DNA of 64,000 nt from Stenotrophomonas sp. BIGb0135 (GTDB lineage: Bacteria; Pseudomonadota; Gammaproteobacteria; Xanthomonadales; Xanthomonadaceae): assembly GCF_024810105.1 (NCBI RefSeq), contig NZ_JANUDX010000002.1, positions 1-64,000 of the forward strand, given 5' to 3'. Position numbers and translations under genes: made by a program. Below, in pieces: positions 1-10,630 of the stretch (position 1 is its first letter; each line of letters starts with the position of its first letter). Under the pieces are notes generated by a model. It was given only the letters and a program-made list of their open reading frames with translations, searched no databases and was not told the DNA's origin.

Positions 1-33
1 GCGGGGCGCTGCTCCCCGCCGCGCGGCCCGTGG

Positions 34-118
<85 letters not shown>

Positions 119-268
119 AGCTCTCTCCCCGACAGTACGGGCGCGCTTCTGGCCTTTGCTCCCGCTAGAACGCGGCCATAACTCCCTCCTCACATACGCG
201 CCAGTACAGACGAAGGGCGCTGTTCGGCCTTATCATTCGCCGTTCGATTTTTGCAGGCGGATGACCGC

Positions 269-1213
269 GTGACCGATTCCAATCTCGCATTCGTGTTCCC
301 CGGCCAAGGCTCGCAGTCGCTGGGCATGCTGGCCGAACTGGCCGAGCTGCACCCGCAGGTCCGCGAGGCCTTCACCGAGGCGTCCGATGGCGCCGGCGTC
401 GACCTGTGGGCCCTCTCCCAGGGCGGCCCCGAGGAAATGCTCAACCGCACCGAATACACCCAGCCGGCCCTGCTCGCTGCCAGCATCGGCGTGTGGCGCG
501 CCTGGAACGCCCTCGGCGGCGCCAAGCCGGCCGTGCTGGCCGGGCACAGCCTGGGCGAGTACACCGCCCTGGTCGCTGCCGGCGCGCTGACCCTGCACGA
601 TGGCGCCCACCTGGTGCGCCTGCGTGGCCAGCTGATGCAGGACGCCGCGCCCGCAGGCGTGGGCGCCATGGCCGCCGTGCTCGGCGCCGAAGACGCCCTG
701 GTCCAGGAGGTCTGCGAACAGGCCGCCGGCAGCCAGGTCGTGGTGCCCGCCAATTTCAACTCACCCGGCCAGATCGTCATCGGTGGCGACGCCGCCGCCG
801 TCGACCGCGCCCTGGCCCTGCTCGCCGAAAAGGGCGTGCGCAAGGCGGTCAAGCTGGCCGTCAGCGTGCCCTCGCACACCCCGCTGATGCGCGAAGCCGC
901 CAACCGCCTGGCCGAGACCATGGCCGGCCTGGATTGGCGCGCCCCCGCCCTGCCGGTCGTGCAGAACGTGGACGCCCGCGTCCACGACGGCATCGACGCC
1001 ATCCGCCAGGCCCTGGTCCAGCAGCTCTACCTGCCCGTCCAGTGGACCGGCTGCGTGCAGGCGCTGGCCGCCCGCGGCGTCACCCGCGTGGCCGAGTGCG
1101 GTCCGGGCAAGGTACTGAGCGGATTGATCAAGCGCATCGACAAATCGCTGGACGCGCGCACACTGTCCACGCCCGCCGATTTCGAAGCCGCCCGCGAGAC
1201 CTGGGCTGCCTGA
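269..1213 (+). CDS. fabD: malonyl-CoA:ACP transacylase FabD
   Basis: Transfers the malonyl group from malonyl-CoA to acyl carrier protein, supplying the extender for fatty acid synthesis in the cytoplasm. The 314-residue product has the family length. It opens with the GQGSQSLGM motif and carries the nucleophile in GHSLGEYTA (Ser94), with the partner histidine in SVPSHTPLM. I chose the GTG at 269 over the upstream in-frame TTG at 251 because an AGGCGG ribosome site ends 8 nt before it and the product then starts just before the conserved LAFVFPGQG. It heads a run with fabG, acpP and fabF. The usual upstream gene fabH is not visible. Confidence 0.96.
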   Translation: MTDSNLAFVFPGQGSQSLGMLAELAELHPQVREAFTEASDGAGVDLWALSQGGPEEMLNRTEYTQPALLAASIGVWRAWNALGGAKPAVLAGHSLGEYTALVAAGALTLHDGAHLVRLRGQLMQDAAPAGVGAMAAVLGAEDALVQEVCEQAAGSQVVVPANFNSPGQIVIGGDAAAVDRALALLAEKGVRKAVKLAVSVPSHTPLMREAANRLAETMAGLDWRAPALPVVQNVDARVHDGIDAIRQALVQQLYLPVQWTGCVQALAARGVTRVAECGPGKVLSGLIKRIDKSLDARTLSTPADFEAARETWAA

Positions 1214-1283
1214 TCCTTCGACTGGTCCTGCGTCGCCCGGCCCCGGCCTGGCGCGCGGGCCGGTCCCGTACGAGGAAACACAG

Positions 1284-2027
1284 ATGAGCAAGCCCCTTCA
1301 GGGTGAAATCGCACTGGTGACCGGCGCCAGCCGTGGCATCGGCGCCGCCATCGCCGATGCACTGGCCGCGCAGGGCGCGACCGTGATCGGTACCGCCACC
1401 ACCGACGCCGGTGCCGCCGCCATCGGCGAGCGCCTGGCGGCCGTCGGTGGCCATGGCCGCGCGTTGAACGTCACCGATGCCGCTGCGCTGGACGCCGTGC
1501 TGGACGGGATCGCCAAGGAATTCGGCGCCATCACCATCCTGGTCAACAATGCCGGCATCACCCGCGACAACCTGCTGCTGCGCATGAAGGACGAGGACTG
1601 GCAGGCCATCCTGGACACCAACCTGACCAGCGTGTTCCGCACCTCCAAGGCCGTCATCCGCGGCATGATGAAGGCCCGCAAGGGTCGCATCATCAACATC
1701 GCCTCGGTGATCGGCGTGACCGGCAATGCCGGCCAGGCCAACTATGCCGCCGCCAAGGCCGGCATCATTGCCTTCTCCAAGTCGCTGGCCAAGGAAATCG
1801 GCTCGCGCGGCATCACCGTCAACGTGGTCGCCCCGGGCTTCATCGACACCGACATGACCAAGGCGTTGCCGGAAGAGCAGCGCACCGGCCTGGTCAAGTC
1901 GATCGCCCTGGAGCGCCTCGGCGAACCGGGCGATATCGCCAACGCGGTGGCGTTCCTGGCCGGTCCCTCGGCCAGCTACATCACCGGCGAAACCCTCCAT
2001 GTGAACGGCGGCATGTACATGCCGTAA
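1284..2027 (+). CDS. fabG: 3-oxoacyl-ACP reductase FabG
   Basis: NADPH-dependent reduction of beta-ketoacyl-ACP to the 3-hydroxyacyl form, the first reductive step of each elongation round. The 247-residue product is a classical short-chain dehydrogenase: cofactor motif TGASRGIG at residues 13-20, NNAG at 88-91, and catalytic Asn113, Ser141, Tyr154 and Lys158 (YAAAK). A GAGGAA ribosome site lies upstream of the ATG. It follows fabD by 70 nt and precedes acpP, the standard order, so function is not in doubt. Confidence 0.97.
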   Translation: MSKPLQGEIALVTGASRGIGAAIADALAAQGATVIGTATTDAGAAAIGERLAAVGGHGRALNVTDAAALDAVLDGIAKEFGAITILVNNAGITRDNLLLRMKDEDWQAILDTNLTSVFRTSKAVIRGMMKARKGRIINIASVIGVTGNAGQANYAAAKAGIIAFSKSLAKEIGSRGITVNVVAPGFIDTDMTKALPEEQRTGLVKSIALERLGEPGDIANAVAFLAGPSASYITGETLHVNGGMYMP

Positions 2028-2180
2028 GCATGTGGCGCATGGATTGCGCCGCAAGTGGTTGATCTGAATGATGTTTTGCAGCGATGCAAGGCGTCGCCGG
2101 TTTCCACTACACTATCCCACGGTCATCCATCTTCGGATGACGTCATTTTTGAACCACTACTCCATCTGGAGCGATATCCA

Positions 2181-2420
2181 ATGAGCACCATCGAAGAACG
2201 CGTCAAGAAAATCGTCGTCGAACAGCTTGGCGTCAAGGAAGAAGAAGTCACCAACAGCGCATCGTTCGTCGATGACCTGGGCGCTGACTCGCTGGACACC
2301 GTTGAACTGGTGATGGCGCTGGAAGAAGAGTTCGAGTGCGAAATCCCGGACGAAGAAGCCGAGAAGATCAGCACCGTCCAGGCTGCGATCGACTACATCA
2401 ACGCCCACGTCAAGGCTTGA
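2181..2420 (+). CDS. acpP: acyl carrier protein AcpP
   Basis: Small acidic carrier (79 residues) that holds growing acyl chains on a phosphopantetheine arm attached to Ser37 in the DSL motif (GADSLDTVE). It serves fatty acid, phospholipid and lipid A synthesis. The frame is open upstream to 2055, but the ATG at 2181 gives the universal start [12 protein letters not shown] and has a GGAGCG site before it. The 153-nt gap after fabG probably holds a separate promoter, as acpP is usually expressed far above its neighbours. Its codon use is visibly biased toward GAA and AAG, as expected for high expression. Confidence 0.97.
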   Translation: MSTIEERVKKIVVEQLGVKEEEVTNSASFVDDLGADSLDTVELVMALEEEFECEIPDEEAEKISTVQAAIDYINAHVKA

Positions 2421-2478
2421 TGTCAGGCGGCTTGCGCGCGGTTGTGGCCTACGCCGCCACCGCGTGCGGCAAACCCAT

Positions 2479-2498
2479 GGGGCCGCGCTTGCGGCCCC
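2479..2498 (+). terminator. hairpin between acpP and fabF
   Basis: A perfect 8-bp GC stem (GGGGCCGC, loop GCTT, GCGGCCCC) lies 58 nt after the acpP stop. There is no T-run, only GTGCATTT, so it is more likely a partial terminator or 3'-end stabiliser that separates abundant acpP mRNA from fabF than a full intrinsic terminator. Confidence 0.45.
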
Positions 2499-2556
2499 GT
2501 GCATTTGAGCGTTACACCGCGTCATACCCGCAACACCCGGGTCAGGAGAATCTGCA

Positions 2557-3819
<1,263 letters not shown>

Positions 3820-3845
3820 TTCCACCGCTGCCGCAACCGCGCCCG

Positions 3846-3866
3846 GGCCGCCATCATGGCGGCCTT
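3846..3866 (+). terminator. hairpin after fabF
   Basis: Inverted repeat GGCCGCCAT / ATGGCGGCC around a single C, followed by TTGG, lies 27 nt after the fabF stop and 38 nt before pabB. It has the stem of an intrinsic terminator but only a weak T-tract, so readthrough into pabB is likely. Confidence 0.35.
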
Positions 3867-3904
3867 GGTGTATCTGGCCCCCGCGCACTCCCTGGTGTCC
3901 TGCC

Positions 3905-5260
3905 ATGCTCCTGATCCATCCGTTGCCCGCCACCACCGACCTGCTCGCCCTGCAGCGGGTGGATCCCGCGCGTTATCCGCTGCTGATGGAGTCCACCGCC
4001 TCGGGCACCGCCCAGGGCCGCTGGGACCTGCTGCTGATGGGCAATGGCCAGGCGCTGGCGCTGCACGCCGATGGCGTGGTCCGCGATGCCGACGGCCACG
4101 CGCACGCCGGGCGTTTCCTGGACGTGCTGGACGCGCACTGGGCCGCGCTGCGCCTGCCGCGCGAAGAGACCCAGCTGCCGTTCCGTGGCGGCTGGGCGCT
4201 GATGCTGGACTACGAACTGGCCGGACAGATCGAGACCGTGTTGCAGCTGCCGCCGCGTGCCGATGGCCTGCCGTCCGCGCTGGCGCTGCGCTGCCCGGCG
4301 GCCGTGCTGCACGACCGCGTGCTCGGCCAGTACCACGCCGTGTGCGAGACCGACCACGCCGGGCTGCTGCCGGTGCTGCTGGCCGACCTGGACGCAGCCA
4401 GCGCGCTGCCGCCGCTGCCGGCCTGGCAGGCGCCGGTGGCGGTGGGCGAGGACGCACCGACGCGCTTCACCGATGGCGTCGGCAAGGTGATCGACTACCT
4501 GCGCGCCGGCGATGTGTTCCAGGTGAACCTGTCGCGGCGCTGGAACGCGCAGTTCGCTGCCACGCTGGCGCCGCAGGCGCTGTACGCGCAGCTGCGGGTG
4601 GCCAACCCCGCGCCGTTCGCCGGGCTGTTCATGGCGCAGGGCAGGGCGGTGGTGAGCTCCTCGCCGGAGCGGTTGGTCTCGGTGCATGGCGATGACGTGC
4701 AGACCCGCCCGATCGCCGGCACCCGCCCGCGCTTTGCCGGCGACGACGATGCCGCGCGCATCCAGGAGCTGGTCGGCCATCCCAAGGAGCGCGCCGAACA
4801 CGTGATGCTGATCGACCTGGAACGCAACGACCTGGGCCGCATCTGCACGCCGGGCAGCGTGGAGGTGGATGAGCTGATGACAGTGGAAAGCTACGCCCAC
4901 GTGCACCACATCGTGAGCAACGTGCGCGGCCGCCTGCGCGCGGGCGTCAGCCCCGGCCAGGTGATCGCCGCGACCTTCCCCGGGGGCACCATCACCGGTT
5001 GCCCCAAGGTGCGCTGCATGCAGATCATCGCCGAGCTGGAGCAGACCGCGCGCGGTGCCTATACCGGCGCGTTCGGCTGGCTGAACCGCGATGGCGACCT
5101 GGACCTGAACATCCTCATCCGCACCGCCGAGGTGGTCGCCGACAGCGCGGCCTTCCGTACCGGGGCGGGCATCGTGGTGGATTCGGACGCGGACAAGGAA
5201 CTGGACGAAACCCGGGCCAAGGCACGCGGCCTGATGCGTGCGCTGGGCCGGCATGACTGA
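3905..5260 (+). CDS. pabB: aminodeoxychorismate synthase component I PabB
   Basis: Converts chorismate plus ammonia to 4-amino-4-deoxychorismate, the branch point to p-aminobenzoate and folate. The 451-residue product has the chorismate-binding fold: N-terminal region to about residue 140, then the catalytic domain with [34 protein letters not shown] and [10 protein letters not shown]. The PIAGT motif is the one that separates PabB from anthranilate synthase TrpE. The frame is open upstream into fabF, but the ATG at 3905 gives the natural N-terminus. A pabC lyase, often next door in other genera, is absent here; mltG follows directly. Confidence 0.93.
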   Translation: MLLIHPLPATTDLLALQRVDPARYPLLMESTASGTAQGRWDLLLMGNGQALALHADGVVRDADGHAHAGRFLDVLDAHWAALRLPREETQLPFRGGWALMLDYELAGQIETVLQLPPRADGLPSALALRCPAAVLHDRVLGQYHAVCETDHAGLLPVLLADLDAASALPPLPAWQAPVAVGEDAPTRFTDGVGKVIDYLRAGDVFQVNLSRRWNAQFAATLAPQALYAQLRVANPAPFAGLFMAQGRAVVSSSPERLVSVHGDDVQTRPIAGTRPRFAGDDDAARIQELVGHPKERAEHVMLIDLERNDLGRICTPGSVEVDELMTVESYAHVHHIVSNVRGRLRAGVSPGQVIAATFPGGTITGCPKVRCMQIIAELEQTARGAYTGAFGWLNRDGDLDLNILIRTAEVVADSAAFRTGAGIVVDSDADKELDETRAKARGLMRALGRHD

Positions 5261-5326
5261 ACCGTTTGGCCGCGTGCAGCGGCCGCGCGGTATGCTGCGC
5301 GGCGGCGAAAACCATTCGAGGTGACC

Positions 5327-6385
5327 ATGGCGGGTGCGAAACGGGGATGTCTGGCCGTGCTGGCGGTGCTGCTGTTGGGGGCATTGCTGCTGGCTGCGGC
5401 AGGGGCGTGGTTCTGGCACAGCCAGAGCGGGTTCGCCGATGCGCCGTTGACCCCGGACCAGCCCAGCATGGTGATCGCCCCCGGCGATGGCCTGAACACG
5501 GTGCTCGGCAAGCTGCGCGCCGCCGGCGTGGACGAGGGCAGCGACACCCAGTGGCAGCTGCTGGCGCGCCAGCTGGATGCCGCCGGCAAGCTCAAGGTGG
5601 GCGAGTACGCGCTGGATGCCCGCCTGACCCCGCGCGAGCTGCTGCTGCGCATGCGCCAGGGCCGGGTGCTGCAGCACCGCGTGACCATCGTGGAGGGCTG
5701 GAACATCCGCCAGCTGCGCGCCGCGCTCAAGCGTGCCGAGCCGCTGGTGCACACCACCGACGCCCTGGACGACGCCGCGCTGATGAAGGCGATCGGTTTC
5801 CCCGGCGAGCATCCCGAAGGCCGTTTCCTGCCCGAGACCTATGTCTACCAGCGTGGCGACAGCGACGTGGACGTGCTCAAGCGCGCGCACGCGGCGATGG
5901 AAAAGGAACTGGCCGCGGCCTGGGACAGCCGCGCCGACAACCTGCCGTTGAATTCGCCGTATGAACTGCTGACGTTGGCCTCGATCATCGAGAAGGAAAC
6001 CGCGTTGCCCAGCGAGCGCCCGCAGATTGCCGGCGTGTTCGTACGCCGGTTGAACATCGGCATGCGCCTGCAGACCGACCCGACCGTGATCTACGGCATC
6101 GGCAGCAGCTACGACGGCAACATCCGCAAGCGCGACCTCACCACCGATACGCCCTACAACACCTACACCCGCGCCGGCCTGACCCCGACCCCGATCGCCA
6201 TGCCCGGCCGCGACGCGCTGCACGCCGCCGCGCAGCCGGCCGGCGGCGATGCGCTGTACTTCGTGGCGGTAGGCGATGGCAGTGGCGCGCACGTGTTTTC
6301 GGCCAATTACACCGAGCACAACGCCGCGGTGGCGCGCTACCTGCAGCAGCTGCGCCAGCAGCGCAGCCAGGCGGCACCGCAATGA
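5327..6385 (+). CDS. mltG: endolytic murein transglycosylase MltG
   Basis: Inner-membrane enzyme that cuts nascent peptidoglycan strands and is thought to set glycan chain length. The 352-residue product has one N-terminal membrane helix (about residues 8-27), then a periplasmic YceG domain. The catalytic glutamate lies in LASIIEKET, and the conserved [12 protein letters not shown] ... DTPYNTY ... GRDAL block follows. I used the ATG at 5327; a GTG two codons upstream is possible. The stop overlaps the tmk start (ATGA), so the two are translationally coupled, as in many gammaproteobacteria. Confidence 0.95.
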   Translation: MAGAKRGCLAVLAVLLLGALLLAAAGAWFWHSQSGFADAPLTPDQPSMVIAPGDGLNTVLGKLRAAGVDEGSDTQWQLLARQLDAAGKLKVGEYALDARLTPRELLLRMRQGRVLQHRVTIVEGWNIRQLRAALKRAEPLVHTTDALDDAALMKAIGFPGEHPEGRFLPETYVYQRGDSDVDVLKRAHAAMEKELAAAWDSRADNLPLNSPYELLTLASIIEKETALPSERPQIAGVFVRRLNIGMRLQTDPTVIYGIGSSYDGNIRKRDLTTDTPYNTYTRAGLTPTPIAMPGRDALHAAAQPAGGDALYFVAVGDGSGAHVFSANYTEHNAAVARYLQQLRQQRSQAAPQ

Positions 6386-7041
6386 CCGCATCGTTGCTGC
6401 GCCACCCGCGTTTTGTCAGCCTGGAAGGCGGCGAGGGCGCGGGCAAGACCACGGCAATCAACGCGCTGCGCGATGCGCTGCGTGCGCGCGGCAATGACGT
6501 GGTGTTGACCCGCGAGCCGGGCGGCACGCCGCTGGCCGAGCGCATCCGCGCGCTGGTGCTCAAGCCGGATGCGGAGATTGCCGCCGAGCCGCTGTCGGCG
6601 GAGGCCGAGCTGCTGCTGGTGTTTGCCGCGCGCGCCCAGCACGTGCGCCAGGTCATCCAGCCGGCGCTGCGCCGCGGGGCGTACGTCATCAGCGACCGCT
6701 TCACCGATTCCAGCTATGCCTACCAGGGCGGTGGACGCGGCCTGGACCCGGCGTGGATCGCCGACCTGGAGCGCCGCGCCGTGGGCCTGCTGCCGGGCCT
6801 GACCCTGCTGCTGGACGTGGACGTGGCCGTGGGCCGGGCCCGCGCCAACGGCCGCGATATGTGGCCGGACCGCATCGAGAGCGAGCAGGACGATTTCTTC
6901 CAGCGGGTACGCGCGGTGTTCCGCCAGCGCGTTGGCGAAGACCCCGGCCGCTTCCGTCTCATCGACGCCAGCCAGGACCAGGCGGGCGTCGCCACGGCGG
7001 TGGTGGCGGCGGTGGACGCCTGGCTGGCACAGGAGAGCTGA
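6382..7041 (+). CDS. tmk: thymidylate kinase
   Basis: Phosphorylates dTMP to dTDP, an essential step of dTTP supply. The 219-residue product has the P-loop [10 protein letters not shown] near the N-terminus, the [16 protein letters not shown] nucleoside-binding block around residue 100, and the LID region with [11 protein letters not shown]. It overlaps mltG by 4 nt and is followed after 1 nt by holB. This mltG-tmk-holB-pilZ order is common to Xanthomonas and Pseudomonas relatives. Confidence 0.97.
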   Translation: MTASLLRHPRFVSLEGGEGAGKTTAINALRDALRARGNDVVLTREPGGTPLAERIRALVLKPDAEIAAEPLSAEAELLLVFAARAQHVRQVIQPALRRGAYVISDRFTDSSYAYQGGGRGLDPAWIADLERRAVGLLPGLTLLLDVDVAVGRARANGRDMWPDRIESEQDDFFQRVRAVFRQRVGEDPGRFRLIDASQDQAGVATAVVAAVDAWLAQES

Positions 7042-7042
7042 G

Positions 7043-8002
7043 ATGAGCGAGACCTTTTCCCCCTGGCAGCAGCGCGCCTACGACCAGACCGTTGCGGCGC
7101 TGGATGCCGGACGGCTGGGCCACGGCCTGCTGATCTGCGGCCCGGCCGGGCTGGGCAAGCGCGCGGTGGCGCTGCGCATGGCCCAGCACATTCTGTGCCG
7201 GGGCGAGCCGGCCGCGGCGCAGCGCAGTGCGCAGCTGATCGCGGCCGGGACCCATCCGGACCTGCAGCTGATCTCGTTCATCCCCAACAAGTCCGGCGAC
7301 AAGCTGCGCACCGAGATCGTGATCGAGCAGGTCCGCGAGATCTCGCAGAAGCTCTCGCTGACCCCGCAATACGGCATCGCCCAGGTGGTGATCGTCGACC
7401 CGGCCGATGCGATCAACCGCGCCGCCTGCAACGCGCTGCTCAAGACCCTCGAAGAGCCGCAGCCGGGGCGTTACCTGTGGCTGATCAGCAGCGACCCGGC
7501 GCGCCTGCCGGCGACCGTGCGCAGCCGCTGCCAGCGCCTGGAATTCAAGCTGCCGCCGCGCGAGGAAGCGCTGGCCTGGCTGCAGGCCCAGGGCCACGCC
7601 GAAGCCGCTGCGCGCGAGGCGCTGGACGCCGCCCGCGGCCACCCGGGGCTGGCCGACGAGTGGCTGCGCGAGGATGGCCTGGCCCTGCGCAGGCAGGTGG
7701 CCACCGACCTGGAGGCGCTGGTCGCCGGGCGCGCCGGTGCGGTGGAGCTGGCCCAGCGCTGGGCCGGCGATGACAACACCGCGCTGCGCCTGCGCCACGC
7801 CGCCGACCTGGCGCTGGCCCAGGCCACCGGCGGTGGCTTGACCGATCCGGATCGATTGAACAAGCTGGCGGCGTGGTTCGACGCCGCCAACCGTACCCGC
7901 GATCTGCTGCGCACCACCGTGCGCGCCGACCTTGCGGTGGTGGAATTGTTGTTGGCCTGGAACAAGGTCAACGAGCGGCAAGCAAAGGGGAATAGAGCAT
8001 GA
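7043..8002 (+). CDS. holB: DNA polymerase III delta-prime subunit HolB
   Basis: Rigid subunit of the clamp loader that helps place the sliding clamp on DNA. The 319-residue product has the N-terminal AAA+ fold with a degenerate nucleotide motif (GPAGLGKRAV), then the SRC-type motif in TVRSRCQRLEF with catalytic-arginine context, and NALLKTLEEPQPG. The ATG at 7043 is preceded by AGGAGAGCTGAG; a longer upstream frame only overlaps tmk. The stop overlaps pilZ by 4 nt. Confidence 0.94.
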   Translation: MSETFSPWQQRAYDQTVAALDAGRLGHGLLICGPAGLGKRAVALRMAQHILCRGEPAAAQRSAQLIAAGTHPDLQLISFIPNKSGDKLRTEIVIEQVREISQKLSLTPQYGIAQVVIVDPADAINRAACNALLKTLEEPQPGRYLWLISSDPARLPATVRSRCQRLEFKLPPREEALAWLQAQGHAEAAAREALDAARGHPGLADEWLREDGLALRRQVATDLEALVAGRAGAVELAQRWAGDDNTALRLRHAADLALAQATGGGLTDPDRLNKLAAWFDAANRTRDLLRTTVRADLAVVELLLAWNKVNERQAKGNRA

Positions 8003-8352
8003 GTGCCACCAACGCCCGCCAGGGCATCCTGTCGCTGGCGGTCAAGGACAAGGCCGCGCTGTACAGCGCGTACATGCCGTTCGTGAAGAACGGCGGGGTC
8101 TTCGTACCCACGCCCAAGCGTTACTTCCTGGGCGACGAGGTGTTCCTGCTGCTGACCCTGCCGGACTCCAGCGAGCGCCTGCCGGTGGCCGGCAAGGTGA
8201 TCTGGGTGACCCCGGCCGGGGCGCAGGGCAACCGTGCGGCAGGCATCGGCGTACAGCTGGCGGAAGGCGCGGAAGGCGAGAACGTGCGCAACAAGATCGA
8301 GACGCTGCTGGCCGGCATCCTGAGCGCGGACAAGCCCACGCATACGATGTGA
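7999..8352 (+). CDS. pilZ: type IV pilus protein PilZ
   Basis: Small PilZ-domain protein (117 residues) needed for type IV pilus assembly and twitching. Sequence features are the short beta-barrel with FVPTPKRYFLGDEVFLLLTLP, the GKVIWVTP strand, and RAAGIGVQL. The RxxxR and D/NxSxxG motifs needed to bind cyclic di-GMP are not present. This fits the xanthomonad orthologue, which works through protein contacts (PilB and FimX) instead of binding the nucleotide. It overlaps holB by 4 nt, so it is co-translated with a replication gene. pilT and pilU lie 29 kb downstream. Confidence 0.93.
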   Translation: MSATNARQGILSLAVKDKAALYSAYMPFVKNGGVFVPTPKRYFLGDEVFLLLTLPDSSERLPVAGKVIWVTPAGAQGNRAAGIGVQLAEGAEGENVRNKIETLLAGILSADKPTHTM

Positions 8353-8371
8353 AGAAATTTACGGAAAACCG

Positions 8372-8399
8372 TTGACGTCGAAATTTGCCGCCCTATAAT
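8372..8399 (+). promoter_or_regulatory. sigma-70 promoter of tRNA-Val
   Basis: TTGACG (8372-8377) and a perfect TATAAT (8394-8399) are separated by 16 bp, and the tRNA starts 18 nt after the -10 box. A GC-rich stretch follows the -10, as in stringently controlled stable RNA promoters. Confidence 0.85.
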
Positions 8400-8417
8400 G
8401 AGCGGCTCAGCAGCATC

Positions 8418-8492
8418 GGGCGGTTAGCTCAGCGGTAGAGCATTGCCTTCACACGGCAAGGGTCGCAGGTTCGAACCCTGCACCGCCCACCA
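8418..8492 (+). tRNA. tRNA-Val (anticodon CAC)
   Basis: A full cloverleaf of 75 nt including an encoded CCA. The acceptor stem is GGGCGGT / ACCGCCC, the D arm GCTC / GAGC, the anticodon stem TTGCC / GGCAA with loop TTCACAC (anticodon CAC at 8450-8452, reading GUG), and the T arm GCAGG / CCTGC around TTCGAAC. It has its own strong promoter. Its 3' half is repeated at 11184-11230 and serves as the insertion site of the small island that follows. Confidence 0.95.
8446..8492 (+). repeat. attachment repeat, left (tRNA 3' half)
   Basis: The 47 bases from the anticodon stem to the CCA end are identical to 11184-11230. This is the classical outcome of site-specific integration into the 3' end of a tRNA gene, where the incoming element restores the tRNA and leaves a fragment at its far end. 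Confidence 0.9.
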
Positions 8493-8538
8493 GTAAAATC
8501 ATGAGCTTAGCATCAGCTTCGCTAATGACAGCAAAAGG

Positions 8539-8558
8539 GTAACTGCACAGTAACTGCA
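8539..8558 (+). repeat. paired 9-bp repeats, left end of island
   Basis: GTAACTGCA occurs at 8539-8547 and 8550-8558, an 11-bp period (one helical turn), 47 bp inside the left attachment repeat. The same motif with the same 11-bp period and orientation recurs near the right end at 11070-11089. This matches the layout of arm-type binding sites of tyrosine recombinases, though that function is inferred. Confidence 0.6.
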
Positions 8559-8665
8559 TCGCGCTGGGACGAGGTTGTGAGGGGTGGCTTCGAGATGAGT
8601 CGCAAGTTCTCAGATCTGTATCCGCTTCGTTGCAAGAGCTGAGCAAGTGACCATGAGTAGAGACG

Positions 8666-8690
8666 AAGCCGGCCGGATGGTCGGCTTTTT
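8666..8690 (+). terminator. intrinsic terminator inside island
   Basis: Stem AAGCCGGCC / GGTCGGCTT (one G-T pair) with loop GGAT, followed by a run of T. Its arms are identical to those of the terminator just after the right attachment repeat (11246-11271); only the four loop bases differ. It probably stops tRNA transcription before it enters the island operon. Confidence 0.8.
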
Positions 8691-8723
8691 CGTACGTGAG
8701 CGTTTGGTTCGCTGCCTACATGG

Positions 8724-9788
8724 ATGGCTAGGATGAAGCGGTTACGCGATCAGCAGGCGTTTCTAAGATGGATGCACAATCGGGAACGCGCTCTTCTGCG
8801 ACGGGCGGTTCGAACTCGTCGAGAAGCCTTGCGGGAGGCCGCAAAGACACTGCCTCTTCCTGGCGAGTGTCTGGTCGAGATGCCGAAGTACGTCGGTCTC
8901 GAAGGTGATTTCCATGACCAGCTTGTCGATGTGCTTCAGAAAATTCGTCGAGGAGTGGCGAACGGTCAGCCGCTGTGCCTTTGCTTCCGCTCGACCGAGT
9001 TGATGATAGCCAGCGGGACGCTCTTGCTGTTTTCTGAGATCAATCGACTCAAGGCCATTAACCCGGCGCTGATCCTCCGCTGCGTTCCGCCAAAGAGTGA
9101 GCGAGTCGCGCAAGTGCTGCAGCACTTGGGCATGTTCCAACTGATGAACTACCAGAGCTCTGTCATTCCGTCTCGTGCCGACGTAGTGAGCTGGCGCAAG
9201 GCCTCTTCATCTAAGGTTGATGGGGAGAGGGTAGGATCCGTCATCGGTGCGTATGAATCGCTTCAGGGACAGCGGGCCAAACAGCTCTTCCGAGGGGCGA
9301 CAGAGGCAATGATGAATGCGATGAACCACGCCTATGAGGAGCCGAGAAACGACGGGCTCGCTGCACCTCCAGAGGAGCGGTGGTGGTTGTTTTGCCGAGA
9401 GCGCGAAGAGTCATTCCTCGTCGGCGTCTGCGACCTGGGCATCGGAATTCCACGGTCACTTCCTGCAAAGTACCCAGACGAGATCCTGAGAGCCGCGGTC
9501 AAAAGTTTGACCGGCGGCGCGCTACGTGATGACGCGAGGCTGATTCAAGCTGCAACGGAGATCGAGCGAACCAGGACTGATCGCCGAGGTCGAGGGAAGG
9601 GGTTGGCCGACCTGAAAAGAATCGTGGATGAGGTTCCCGGAGGAGTCCTTTCCATATTTAGTAACCGTGGTCTGCTGAGTTATGACGGTACGTCGACGAA
9701 GCGCCAGAATTTCGGTCGTTCCATCAAAGGAACGGTCGTCCTTTGGGAGATTCCCTTGAGTGCGCAAAATGTCCATGTCGAAAATTAA
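8724..9788 (+). CDS. GHKL-type ATPase with N-terminal STAS-like domain
   Basis: A 354-residue soluble protein. Residues 1-45 are basic and helical. Residues about 60-145 resemble a STAS-like fold (PLCLCFRSTELMIASGTLLLFSEINRL). The C-terminal half is a GHKL ATP-binding domain: N box GATEAMMNAMNHAYEE (191-206), G1 box DLGIGIP (237-243), G2 box GRGKGL (289-294) and a closing GTVV (336-339). There is no phospho-accepting H-box or membrane segment, so it is not a sensor kinase; anti-sigma-type kinases such as SpoIIAB or RsbW are the nearest analogy. It is followed by an overlapping DUF4325 gene and a membrane protein. Start could instead be the ATG at 8733. The biological role is not known to me; a partner-switch regulator is inferred. 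Confidence 0.8.
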   Translation: MARMKRLRDQQAFLRWMHNRERALLRRAVRTRREALREAAKTLPLPGECLVEMPKYVGLEGDFHDQLVDVLQKIRRGVANGQPLCLCFRSTELMIASGTLLLFSEINRLKAINPALILRCVPPKSERVAQVLQHLGMFQLMNYQSSVIPSRADVVSWRKASSSKVDGERVGSVIGAYESLQGQRAKQLFRGATEAMMNAMNHAYEEPRNDGLAAPPEERWWLFCREREESFLVGVCDLGIGIPRSLPAKYPDEILRAAVKSLTGGALRDDARLIQAATEIERTRTDRRGRGKGLADLKRIVDEVPGGVLSIFSNRGLLSYDGTSTKRQNFGRSIKGTVVLWEIPLSAQNVHVEN

Positions 9789-10095
9789 TGTGGGCCGAGA
9801 TTTCAGCCGCTACCCGGTCGGAAGATATCGAGCGGACGGCGAGAGCAATGGCGAAGCATTCCGAGAGGATCTGCTGCGCCCAGCTCTGGTAAAGGGTTCT
9901 GTTCAGATTTTCATGGATGATGCGTTCGGTTACGGGTCGTCGTTTCTTGAAGAGGTATTTGGCGGCCTAATTCGTACCGGATACACCCTCGCATCGCTTG
10001 AGCCAATCTTGAAGATTGAGAGTAGCGACGACTCTTTGTTGGAAGAGATCAAAGGCTACATGCGCGATGCAGAGGCGCTGAAGAGGAAGGCCTGA
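9769..10095 (+). CDS. STAS-like protein, DUF4325 family
   Basis: A 108-residue protein with the DUF4325 pattern: KINVGRDFSRYPVGRY, DGESNGEAFREDLLRPAL (residues about 22-39), then the hydrophobic strand SVQIFMDDAF and GSSFLEEVFGGL. The family is described as STAS-like, a fold used by proteins that dock to GHKL kinases in partner switching. The gene overlaps the ATPase gene by 20 nt and the next gene by 1 nt, so the three are a tight translational unit. ATG at 9769 or 9775 and GTG at 9760 are all possible starts. Family assignment rests on motif recall; function is inferred from context. Confidence 0.78.
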   Translation: MSMSKINVGRDFSRYPVGRYRADGESNGEAFREDLLRPALVKGSVQIFMDDAFGYGSSFLEEVFGGLIRTGYTLASLEPILKIESSDDSLLEEIKGYMRDAEALKRKA

Positions 10096-10613
10096 TGAGC
10101 CAGGAGGCAAGTTGCGTGGCAGCTTTTTGGTCCTTCATTGTTCAAGTTCTCACTTGGGGACTTGTCATCCTAGGCTGGCTGGTCGTGGTCGACCAGACGG
10201 AGTACCGGGAGTTGACGAAAATTGCGCTTGCCAGAATCGCAGCTCTAAGGGACCAGTTGCGCGCTATCGAAGAGCTGGCCATTAAGTTTCATACCAGCCC
10301 TTATGACCAGGCAAGCTCGCGTGAACTCACTCGAAAGATTAAGAAGTTCAGTGAGGAAATAATGGATCTTAAGGCTGCTGGGCACGTGTCACATGCGTCG
10401 GCGAGCTGCAGTATTGATGTTCGTAAGGCGGTCACGCTGCAGAACTTTGATCAATCCTCGCACCAGGTTCTGGATCGGCGCGCTGACTTGGTTACAGACA
10501 TTGAGGCGGTGGCTGACAGCACGGACACGCAGCTGATGAGGTGTGCTTCCAGCGCGAGCGCGAAGCCGCGTAAACTGCGAATGACCTTCCAGGGTCTGTG
10601 GAAACGAATCTAA
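10095..10613 (+). CDS. membrane-anchored coiled-coil protein of island operon
   Basis: A 172-residue protein I do not recognise. It has one strong membrane helix at about residues 9-28 (AFWSFIVQVLTWGLVILGWL), then a charged, probably coiled-coil region to about residue 100, and a basic C-terminus. The start overlaps the DUF4325 stop (TGATG). Base composition is low-GC like the other island genes. As the only membrane component of the operon before the broken fourth gene, it is a natural candidate for the output or target of the ATPase/STAS pair; this is inference. Confidence 0.7.
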   Translation: MSQEASCVAAFWSFIVQVLTWGLVILGWLVVVDQTEYRELTKIALARIAALRDQLRAIEELAIKFHTSPYDQASSRELTRKIKKFSEEIMDLKAAGHVSHASASCSIDVRKAVTLQNFDQSSHQVLDRRADLVTDIEAVADSTDTQLMRCASSASAKPRKLRMTFQGLWKRI

Positions 10614-10630
10614 GTTGCGAGGAGAGGGCT

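Noticed and set aside
8449..8646. Reverse-strand frame ending in GGAGFEPATLAV
   Set aside because: That string is the usual translation artefact of a tRNA 3' end read in reverse; the rest has no protein-like features.
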